From NCBI RefSeq assembly GCF_004843725.1, contig NZ_CP039451.1, positions 1,052,501 to 1,116,500 of the forward strand: a stretch of DNA of 64,000 nucleotides. Reading direction: 5' to 3'. The notes under the pieces were generated by a model, which was not told the origin of the DNA, made no database searches, and saw only the letters and a program-made list of their open reading frames with translations. A program made the translations under genes and the position numbers. This DNA is from Psychroserpens sp. NJDZ02. GTDB taxonomy: Bacteria > Bacteroidota > Bacteroidia > Flavobacteriales > Flavobacteriaceae. Below, piece after piece: positions 26,400-32,859 of this stretch; the first letter of the stretch is position 1, and each line of letters starts with the position of its first letter.

Positions 26400-28988
26400 A
26401 TGAAATACACCTATGTCATATTATTTTTTCTTGTCTTCGGAAGCGCGCTTTCTCAAGATCTAGAAGAGAACATCTATGTTACAACCGAAACATTTAACGC
26501 TAATAGGACGTCTAACACCTATGCCACTTTCTTAATAAACGAAGCTAACTTCAAATCTAACCTTAAAACTAAGGAGGAGTTCTTTGCCTATTTGTTTTTC
26601 TTAGTCAGTAAAGCCAGTTACCTAGACAACATTAATCAGCAAACAAACGCTATTAGTGTTTATGAAAAAGCTTTAAACCTTTATAATACAGAAAAAATAA
26701 ATACGTTTTTTAGATATGATATCACGGAATACTGTTTAAAACCATTAGGCGTGTTATATAACAAAATCGGTGATTACACGAATGCAGAAAACACAATTAA
26801 ACAATATATTTTTCTAGCCGAAAAACAAAAAAATAACACACACAGAATTAGTGGTGCCATTAATTTAGCCCAATTATATCATACCGTTGGAAAATTTGAT
26901 TCGTCACAAACTATAATAAAAAAAGGTTTAGACATTAAAGGTCTTACAAATGTTCAAAAACAAAAGCTGATTCAGATAAACGTAAACAATCAAATAGCTT
27001 TAAAACAAATAATTAGCAATAAAGATATTCCTACTAAAAACACAATAGATTCTTATCACACTAATACTTTAGAAACCGAATATAATCTAGCAGTTAATGC
27101 TCAAGATTTTGAAACCGCTTTAAAATCTTTAAGAAAAATAACGACTAAAGCTTATACTGAAAACACAATTGATGCGAGAGGCCTTGCTAAACTTCATGTT
27201 AAAAAGGCACAACTTCAATATAAATTAAATAACTCTAAAGCTAGTTTAATAGAACTAAAAGGAGCGCTAAAACTATTACTTCCAAATTTCAAAAATCAAG
27301 AACTCCCTAAAAAAGAAGACCTATATCCTGAAAATACATTTATCGCAATTTTCGATTTATTAGCAGACTTGCAACTTAATGACAACAATGCTTTAGCCTG
27401 CTACGATCTAAGTTTTTATGTCTCCAATCTATTAACAGAACAATTGACCTCTCAAGAAGCCAAACTATTACACCTAACTACTAATAGACAACGAAGTGAA
27501 TCTTGTATAAATTTACTTTTTGAAGCTTATCAAACCACTCAAGACTCCTCTAAAATTATTCAAGCTTTTACCTACGCTGAAAAAAACAAAGGTTCTATTT
27601 TAAAAGAAACCATTAACAAAAAATCGTTATTACTATTACATCCTAATGATAGTTTATTACTTAATGAGCAATCGCTATTACACAAACAAGAACGCTTAAC
27701 CAATAGTTTAATAAAAGCACAATACCAGAAAAATGCCAATCACATCAATACACTAAGCCAAGATTTAACAACTGTGAGTTCTGCTTTAAAACAAATAAAA
27801 ATTAAAATTAACAAAGCGTACCCTAACATTAACATTACGGATATATCAATTTTAAAGCTACAGGAAAAACTAAAAAAGGATAATGCTATTTTAGTAGAAT
27901 ATTTTTATGGTGATACTGCAGTATTTCAATTTACAATTTCAGAGAAAGCTGTCCATTTTATTAAGATTAAAAAAAACACTGCTTTTGACAACGCAATCAG
28001 TAACTACATTGACTACTTCAATACGTCTTCTGGAATAAACAACAACATTCAGGCATTTACAAAGGATGCTTCTAGACTGTATCAATTACTACAATTTAAT
28101 CACACTTCTGCATATAAAAATATAGTCGTTATCCCTGATGGCTTTATAAATTTTATTCCTTTTGAAAGTCTTTTATCGACAAGTACTTCTACAAAAAAAT
28201 ATTCAAACATGCCTTTTGTAGCCAAAAATCATATTTTAGCTTACAATACTAGTGCTTCTTTATATTTAAGTGCCTCTCCTTTTAAATATGACGCGTCCGT
28301 TTTAGGTGTTTTCCCAGTCTTTGACAATAGTAATTCAAAATTAATTCACTCTCTAAACGAAGCAGAAAGCATTGCAAAAGAAGTAGATGCTAAATTTTTG
28401 ATGTATGATAATGCAAAAAAAAGCGAGGCGTTATTTCAAGCTAAAAAATATGGCATATTACATTTATCGACGCATGCCAGCAGCGGCACCTTTTCTGTGC
28501 CAGCAAATATAGATTTTATAGACAAAAAACTGTTTTTAAATGAATTGTACAGCCTAAATCTGAATAATAAATTAGTCGTTTTAAGTGCTTGTGAAACGGG
28601 GATTGGAAAAATCCAAAAAGGAGAAGGCAGCATGAATCTTGCTAGAGGTTTCCAATATGCTGGTGTCGAAAATTTATTATTTTCTTTATGGAAAATTAAT
28701 GATTTATCGACCTCTCAATTGATGTCTTCATTTTATAAAAATTATAGTAAAACGCATTCTGCTTTTGTTGCTAATCATCTATCTAAGCTGGACTACTTAA
28801 ATAATCCTGAAATATCTAACATCAAAAAATCACCATATTACTGGAGCGCTTTCTCCTATTACGGAGATTTAACTCCAGAAAGCCCTTCTGACTATTTAAA
28901 ATATTTCCTTTTTACTATTATTGGCTTAAGTATTGCCTTACTTTTATGGTTTATAATACGCAGACATAATCATGGAAAACACGCTTAA
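26400..28988 (+). CDS. TPR-CHAT protein with C-terminal membrane anchor (caspase-like protease candidate)
   Basis: An 862-aa protein. It has an N-terminal signal peptide (ends GSALSQ), helical TPR-type repeats over about 40-450, a coiled-coil-prone stretch, and a CHAT domain from about 580 to 815. The latter holds ILHLSTHA with His692 and VVLSACETG with Cys731, the expected caspase-type dyad, plus the GEGSMNLARGFQYAGVENLLFSLW block. A TM helix (YFLFTIIGLSIALLLWFIIRR) closes the chain. By the usual signal rule the TPR and CHAT parts would be periplasmic. The 3' end overlaps the retropepsin-like gene by 17 bases, implying coupled translation. CHAT proteins are proteases triggered by partners in several systems. 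Substrate and trigger are unknown here. Confidence 0.88.
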   Translation: MKYTYVILFFLVFGSALSQDLEENIYVTTETFNANRTSNTYATFLINEANFKSNLKTKEEFFAYLFFLVSKASYLDNINQQTNAISVYEKALNLYNTEKINTFFRYDITEYCLKPLGVLYNKIGDYTNAENTIKQYIFLAEKQKNNTHRISGAINLAQLYHTVGKFDSSQTIIKKGLDIKGLTNVQKQKLIQINVNNQIALKQIISNKDIPTKNTIDSYHTNTLETEYNLAVNAQDFETALKSLRKITTKAYTENTIDARGLAKLHVKKAQLQYKLNNSKASLIELKGALKLLLPNFKNQELPKKEDLYPENTFIAIFDLLADLQLNDNNALACYDLSFYVSNLLTEQLTSQEAKLLHLTTNRQRSESCINLLFEAYQTTQDSSKIIQAFTYAEKNKGSILKETINKKSLLLLHPNDSLLLNEQSLLHKQERLTNSLIKAQYQKNANHINTLSQDLTTVSSALKQIKIKINKAYPNINITDISILKLQEKLKKDNAILVEYFYGDTAVFQFTISEKAVHFIKIKKNTAFDNAISNYIDYFNTSSGINNNIQAFTKDASRLYQLLQFNHTSAYKNIVVIPDGFINFIPFESLLSTSTSTKKYSNMPFVAKNHILAYNTSASLYLSASPFKYDASVLGVFPVFDNSNSKLIHSLNEAESIAKEVDAKFLMYDNAKKSEALFQAKKYGILHLSTHASSGTFSVPANIDFIDKKLFLNELYSLNLNNKLVVLSACETGIGKIQKGEGSMNLARGFQYAGVENLLFSLWKINDLSTSQLMSSFYKNYSKTHSAFVANHLSKLDYLNNPEISNIKKSPYYWSAFSYYGDLTPESPSDYLKYFLFTIIGLSIALLLWFIIRRHNHGKHA

Positions 28989-29424
28989 AGACTTTTTATT
29001 TACCAAGAACTATATAAGGGTTAAACTAAAATTAACTAAAACCAACCATTTTGAGATTAAAGCATCAATAAATGGCATAAAAGGCTTGTTTATTTTAGAT
29101 ACAGGCGCCTCTAATAGTTGCGTTGGTTTTGAAGGTTCTGAAAAATTTATATTAAAAAAAGTAAAAGATTCTAAAGTATTAGCTGCTGGTGCCGGTGCCA
29201 CGAACATGAAAACTCAAGTGTCAAAAAATAACACCTTAAAAATAGGGCGATTAAAAATCAGCAAATCAGCATTAGTCTTATTTGACTTAAGCCATGTTAA
29301 CACTGCATTAATCAATCATAATGCACAGCCTGTAGATGGTATTATTGGCGCTGATATTTTAAAAAAAGTAAAAGGTATTATTGATTACGATAAAAAATAT
29401 TTGTACTTAAAAAAATTAGACTAA
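28972..29424 (+). CDS. Retropepsin-like aspartic protease
   Basis: A 150-aa single-domain protein. LFILDTGASNSCV holds the catalytic Asp at residue 43 in the DTGAS motif, and DGIIGADILKKVKGIIDYDKKYLYL is the typical C-terminal block of bacterial retropepsin-like proteins (flap/dimer segment). There is no signal peptide, so it is probably cytoplasmic and, as in this family, active as a dimer. It overlaps the CHAT gene by 17 bases and precedes the response regulator by 60 bases. A cytoplasmic protease beside a periplasmic CHAT protein could serve two steps of one signalling path, which is inference. Confidence 0.88.
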   Translation: MENTLKDFLFTKNYIRVKLKLTKTNHFEIKASINGIKGLFILDTGASNSCVGFEGSEKFILKKVKDSKVLAAGAGATNMKTQVSKNNTLKIGRLKISKSALVLFDLSHVNTALINHNAQPVDGIIGADILKKVKGIIDYDKKYLYLKKLD

Positions 29425-29484
29425 TGTCTAATTTTTATTTAATTTTAACTTCAAGTAAACTTACCACAAAAGACTAACTATTTT

Positions 29485-30132
29485 ATGAGTACTTCAATTG
29501 TCATAGCAGATGATCACCCTTTAATGCTTAGAGGCCTTTCTGATTTTATCACCTCTAAAGGTTTTAATATAATTGGTAGTGCAGAAGACGGTCAAACCGC
29601 CTATAATCTAATTGTTAAACTTAAGCCAGATATTGCTCTATTGGATATTAGAATGCCAAAAATGACAGGATTAGAAGTTGCTGGTGCTTGTTTTAAAAAT
29701 GAATTAAACACCAAAATTGTCCTGATTACATTTGATAATGAAGAGCATTTATTTGACAAAGCAAAAGCATACAATGTTTATGGCTATCTTTTAAAAGAAT
29801 TTGCGGTAGAAGAAATTGAAACTTGTATTTCACACGTCATGAAGGGAGAAGCCTATTTTAGCGAAGAAATAGCGTCATACCTTAATGCTAAAGTTTCTTA
29901 TTCTAGTTCTAATTTATTAGAAATGCTAACACCAACAGAGGTTAAGGTTGTTAAATTTTTATCTGAAAAATTAAATTCAACCCAGATTGCTGAACTATTA
30001 ATGAGTTCTCCTAGAACAGTAGAAAAACACAGAAGTAATATTGTTAAAAAATTAGACTTAAAAAAATCGCATAACGAATTGACGCTTTGGGCAAATATGA
30101 ATAAAGAAGTCATAGCTGACATATCGCTATAA
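29485..30132 (+). CDS. NarL/LuxR-type response regulator
   Basis: A 215-aa protein. The receiver domain (1-~120) carries the acidic pair in ADDHPLMLRG and phospho-acceptor Asp54 (IALLDIRMPKMTG), then the switch Thr/Lys segment (ITFDNEEH, LLKEF). A LuxR-type HTH occupies about 148-210 (LTPTEVKVVKFLSEKLNSTQIAELLMSSPRTVEKHRSNIVKKL). No histidine kinase lies in the window, so it is an orphan, fed either by a distant kinase or by the CHAT/retropepsin genes. It sits immediately upstream of an array with six identical perfect inverted repeats, the form of site that NarL-family dimers bind. Confidence 0.93.
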   Translation: MSTSIVIADDHPLMLRGLSDFITSKGFNIIGSAEDGQTAYNLIVKLKPDIALLDIRMPKMTGLEVAGACFKNELNTKIVLITFDNEEHLFDKAKAYNVYGYLLKEFAVEEIETCISHVMKGEAYFSEEIASYLNAKVSYSSSNLLEMLTPTEVKVVKFLSEKLNSTQIAELLMSSPRTVEKHRSNIVKKLDLKKSHNELTLWANMNKEVIADISL

Positions 30133-30176
30133 ATTCACAGAACAAAACAACCGTAAACACTGTAATTACTAGTAAA

Positions 30177-30210
30177 CCCTTTAAAATAACATTCTATTTT
30201 AAAGGGTTTT
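30177..30210 (+). terminator. Intrinsic terminator after the response regulator gene
   Basis: CCCTTTAAAATA-ACATTC-TATTTTAAAGGG is a 12-bp perfect stem followed by TTTTATTT. It insulates the array from upstream transcription. Confidence 0.85.
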
Positions 30211-30285
30211 ATTTGATTTGTACTCAAATAAAAATACGTAGTTCTACGTATTTCATAGGTCATTTTTATCTTTTACCTTTACCAT

Positions 30286-30355
30286 GCTATTAATTAGTTC
30301 TTAGGGAGAATTAATAAGGCTCTAAAACGTTAACCTGTTTTGGAGCTTTTTTTTT
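30286..30355 (+). ncRNA. Predicted ~70-nt small RNA, array unit 1
   Basis: Proposed from geometry: palindrome 30232-30253, -7-like TACCTTTA 30274-30281, start about 5 bases later, two hairpins, T9 ending at 30355. This unit follows the response-regulator terminator and lacks the GGATTAGTCCC linker that precedes units 2-6. The palindrome overlaps the -33 zone, as for an activator-dependent promoter. Confidence 0.5.
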
Positions 30356-30426
30356 GGATTAGTCCCAAATAAAAATACGTAGTTCTACGTATTTCACAGG
30401 TCATTTTTATCTTTTACCTTTACCAT

Positions 30427-30496
30427 GCTATTAATTAGTTCTTAGGGGGAATTAATAAAGCTCTAAAACGTTAACCTGTTTTGGAGCTTTTTTTTT
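30427..30496 (+). ncRNA. Predicted ~70-nt small RNA, array unit 2
   Basis: Palindrome 30373-30394, TACCTTTA 30415-30422, terminator ending near 30496. Its first-hairpin loop has one base change (AGTTCTTAGGGGG). Confidence 0.5.
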
Positions 30497-30567
30497 GGAT
30501 TAGTCCCAAATAAAAATACGTAGTTCTACGTATTTCACAGGTCATTTATATCTTTTACCTTTACCAT

Positions 30568-30637
30568 GCTATTAATTAGTTCTTAGGGAGAATTAATAAG
30601 GCTCTAAAACGTTAACCTGTTTTGGAGCTTTTTTTTT
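30568..30637 (+). ncRNA. Predicted ~70-nt small RNA, array unit 3
   Basis: Palindrome 30514-30535, TACCTTTA 30556-30563, terminator ending near 30637. The spacer before the box changes from CATTTTTATC to CATTTATATC with no length change. Confidence 0.5.
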
Positions 30638-30708
30638 GGATTAGCCCCAAATAAAAATACGTAGTTCTACGTATTTCACAGGTCATTTATATCTTTTACC
30701 TTTACCAT

Positions 30709-30780
30709 GCTATTAATTAGTTCTTAGGGAGAATTAATAAGGCTCTAAAACGTTAACCTGTTTTGGAGCTTTTTTTTTTT
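30709..30780 (+). ncRNA. Predicted ~72-nt small RNA, array unit 4
   Basis: Palindrome 30655-30676, TACCTTTA 30697-30704, terminator with a longer T-tract (12 T) ending at 30780, which accounts for the 143-bp step to unit 5. Confidence 0.5.
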
Positions 30781-30851
30781 GGATTAGTCCCAAATAAAAA
30801 TACGTAGTTCTACGTATTTCACAGGTCGTTTATATCATATACCTTTACCCT

Positions 30852-30920
30852 GCTATTAATTAGTTCTTAGGGAGAATTAATAAAGCTCTAAAACGTTAAC
30901 CTGTTTTGGAGCTTTTTTTT
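30852..30920 (+). ncRNA. Predicted ~69-nt small RNA, array unit 5
   Basis: Palindrome 30798-30819, TACCTTTA 30840-30847 in the context TCATATACCTTTACC, terminator ending near 30920 with 8 T. Confidence 0.5.
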
Positions 30921-30991
30921 GGATTAGTCCCAAATAAAAATACGTAGTTCTACGTATTTCACAGGTCGTATATATCATATACCTTTACCAT

Positions 30992-31060
30992 GCTATTAAT
31001 TAGTTCTTAGGGAGAATTATTTAAGAAGACTCTGCACTATAATGGTGCAGAGTTTTATTT
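30992..31060 (+). ncRNA. Predicted ~69-nt small RNA or leader, array unit 6 (divergent 3' end)
   Basis: Palindrome 30938-30959 and TACCTTTA 30980-30987 are as in the other units, but homology stops near 31019. The 3' part has a different terminator, ACTCTGCAC and GTGCAGAGT around TATAATG at 31029-31053, then TTTTATTT. The transcript could be a sixth small RNA or an attenuated leader for the 36-aa ORF that starts 13 bases later. Confidence 0.45.
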
Positions 31061-31072
31061 AAAATTACAATC

Positions 31073-31183
31073 ATGGATTTAGAAAAAAGAACAAGAGAAC
31101 AAAACAAGATAATTATTGCGTGTCTTGCTATATTAACTTTACTTGTCATTGCTTTTAATATTATCATATTTTTTGACACATAG
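31073..31183 (+). CDS. 36-aa single-TM small membrane protein
   Basis: An ATG at 31073 opens a 37-codon frame: polar start MDLEKRTREQNK, then one hydrophobic helix (IIIACLAILTLLVIAFNIIIFF) and a DT end. It lies 13 bases after the unit-6 terminator and just before a bidirectional terminator. The charge pattern suggests N-terminus in the cytoplasm. It has no recognised family. That it is translated is inferred from composition and from a clean position between two terminators. Confidence 0.5.
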   Translation: MDLEKRTREQNKIIIACLAILTLLVIAFNIIIFFDT

Positions 31184-31190
31184 ACACAAA

Positions 31191-31219
31191 AAAAGGGAGC
31201 AACTATGTTGCTCCCTTTT
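31191..31219. terminator. Bidirectional intrinsic terminator
   Basis: AAAAGGGAGCAAC-TAT-GTTGCTCCCTTTT is a 13-bp perfect stem with A-tract and T-tract. It serves the 36-aa ORF on the plus strand and sucB on the minus strand. Confidence 0.9.
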
Positions 31220-31238
31220 AATATAATATAAACGCTTA

Positions 31239-32450
31239 TTAAAGCTCTAAAGCTTTTTTAATATCATTACCCATAAGTAACTCTATTGGATTCTCTAATG
31301 CCTCTTTAATTGCGACTAAAAAGCCTACACTTTCTTTTCCATCAATTATTCTGTGATCATAAGATAATGCAACATACATCATTGGATGAATTTCTACTTT
31401 TCCATCTACTGCTATTGGTCGTTCAATAATATTATGCATTCCTAAAATACCACTTTGAGGTGGATTTATAATTGGAGTAGATAACATACTACCAAAGACA
31501 CCTCCATTTGTAATTGTAAAGGTACCTCCTGTCATTTCATCTACAGTGATTTGACCATCTCTAGCTCTAAGTGCTAATCTTTTTACTTCTGACTCGACAC
31601 CTCTAAAAGTTAAGTTTTCAGCATTTCTAATTACTGGTACCATTAATCCCTTTGGTCCAGAAACTGCGATACTGATATCGACAAAGTTAAATGTTTTCAT
31701 TTCCTTACCATCTATCATAGAATTAACAGCAGGATACATTTGTAACGCACGCACAACTGCTAACGAGAAAAATGACATAAACCCTAAACCTACACCATGT
31801 TTAGACTTAAAAGTCTCCTTATATTCTTTACGTAGTGCAAAAACAGGAGACATATTTACTTCGTTAAAAGTAGTCAACATAGCTGTGGTATTTTTAGCCT
31901 CTACTAAACGCTCTGCTACTTTACGACGTAACATTGACATTTTAGAATTAGAAGAACTGCGATCACCACCTGTTGGTGTTCCCATAGATGGTACTGCATT
32001 TACGGCATCATCTTTAGTAACGCGACCATCTTTTCCTGTTCCAGAAATAGTACTAGTATCCATTCCTTTTTCTGCTAATATTTTTTTAGCTGCAGGACTT
32101 GCTGTTCCTGAGGCATAAGTATCTGCTTTTGGTGCTTCTACTTTTGTTTCAGGTTTTGGAGCTTCTTCTACTTTTTCTTCTTCTTTTGCAGACGTGTCTC
32201 CATCGGGAGCTTTTGCACTAGTGTCTATTAAACATACAACTTGTCCAACTGCTACTGCATCACCTTCTTCTGCTTTAAGCGTAATAGTACCACTAGCTTC
32301 TGCTGGTAATTCTAAAGTTGCTTTATCACTATCAACCTCAGCTATTGGTTGGTCTTTTTCTACATAATCACCATCTTGAACTAACCATTCTGCTATTTCA
32401 ACTTCCGTGATAGATTCGCCTGGAGAAGGCACTTTCATTTCTAAAATCAT
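31239..32450 (-). CDS. sucB: 2-oxoglutarate dehydrogenase E2 (dihydrolipoyl succinyltransferase)
   Basis: A 403-aa E2 component of the TCA-cycle 2-oxoglutarate dehydrogenase. One lipoyl domain carries the modified Lys in [13 protein letters not shown] (residue ~43). An Ala/Pro/Lys/Glu linker follows, then the peripheral subunit-binding domain ([15 protein letters not shown]...[10 protein letters not shown]) and the catalytic domain with [15 protein letters not shown]. It lies 35 bases after a small secreted-protein gene that separates it from sucA, all on the minus strand. Confidence 0.95.
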   Translation of the reverse strand: MILEMKVPSPGESITEVEIAEWLVQDGDYVEKDQPIAEVDSDKATLELPAEASGTITLKAEEGDAVAVGQVVCLIDTSAKAPDGDTSAKEEEKVEEAPKPETKVEAPKADTYASGTASPAAKKILAEKGMDTSTISGTGKDGRVTKDDAVNAVPSMGTPTGGDRSSSNSKMSMLRRKVAERLVEAKNTTAMLTTFNEVNMSPVFALRKEYKETFKSKHGVGLGFMSFFSLAVVRALQMYPAVNSMIDGKEMKTFNFVDISIAVSGPKGLMVPVIRNAENLTFRGVESEVKRLALRARDGQITVDEMTGGTFTITNGGVFGSMLSTPIINPPQSGILGMHNIIERPIAVDGKVEIHPMMYVALSYDHRIIDGKESVGFLVAIKEALENPIELLMGNDIKKALEL

Positions 32451-32485
32451 CGTAATGTAATTTTATATTGTTGTGTTATTGTTTA

Positions 32486-32851
32486 TTAGTTTACTGAATT
32501 CATTTTAAAAAATTCAAGTTTATTATCTGTCCCTACTTTTATATAAAGATTATAAACTCCGTTTTCAAAATTAACAATGTAATTATTACCTTCTTTAAAA
32601 GTATTAATATATTCCATTGCTTTTATTTTACCCAAAGCACTCATGTTAACCTCGTTTTTGAAAAAGGTCTTTGTTTTCTCTAAAGTTGAAACTTTTTTAA
32701 AATCATCATCAAACATATTAAATAAGCCAACGACATCACCATTATTATAATGGTTTTGAAAGCTAGAAGCGGCTTGTTTATAATTATCGCTGTCCTGAGC
32801 AATCCCAATTGAACTAATCAAAAGTGATAAAATTAATAGTATTTTTTTCAT
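32486..32851 (-). CDS. Small exported protein between sucA and sucB (DUF3887-like)
   Basis: A 121-aa protein with a signal peptide (MKKILLILSLLISSIGIAQ). The mature part has YKQAASSFQNHYNNGDVVGLFNMFDDDFKK, a SnoaL/NTF2-like or DUF3887-type opening. Function is unknown. It lies 8 bases after sucA and 35 before sucB, so it is co-transcribed with the dehydrogenase genes without an evident link to the reaction. Confidence 0.75.
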   Translation of the reverse strand: MKKILLILSLLISSIGIAQDSDNYKQAASSFQNHYNNGDVVGLFNMFDDDFKKVSTLEKTKTFFKNEVNMSALGKIKAMEYINTFKEGNNYIVNFENGVYNLYIKVGTDNKLEFFKMNSVN

Positions 32852-32859
32852 ATTTATAC

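Larger units (their letters stand above)
30225..31060 (+). repeat. Tandem array of six ~141-bp promoter/small-RNA-like units
   Basis: Six near-identical units fill the ~940-bp non-coding stretch 30133-31072. Each unit has (1) a perfect inverted repeat, AAATACGTAG and CTACGTATTT around TT, at 30232-30253, 30373-30394, 30514-30535, 30655-30676, 30798-30819 and 30938-30959; (2) a TACCTTTA box whose last base is 38.5 bp from the palindrome centre in all six; (3) an 8-bp hairpin TATTAATT/AATTAATA (broken in unit 6) with a 13-base loop AGTTCTTAGGGAG (one base differs in unit 2); (4) in units 1-5 a terminator, GCTCTAAAAC/GTTTTGGAGC plus 8-12 T. Unit spacing is 141, 141, 141, 143 and 140. Unit 6 ends with an unrelated terminator. 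Sequence varies mainly between palindrome and box, yet the length there is constant. No ORF runs through it. Confidence 0.9.

Noticed and set aside
30225..31060. The tandem array as a CRISPR array
   Set aside because: The repeated part is ~141 bp with no variable spacers of 30-40 bp, it contains terminators and palindromes, and no cas genes are near.
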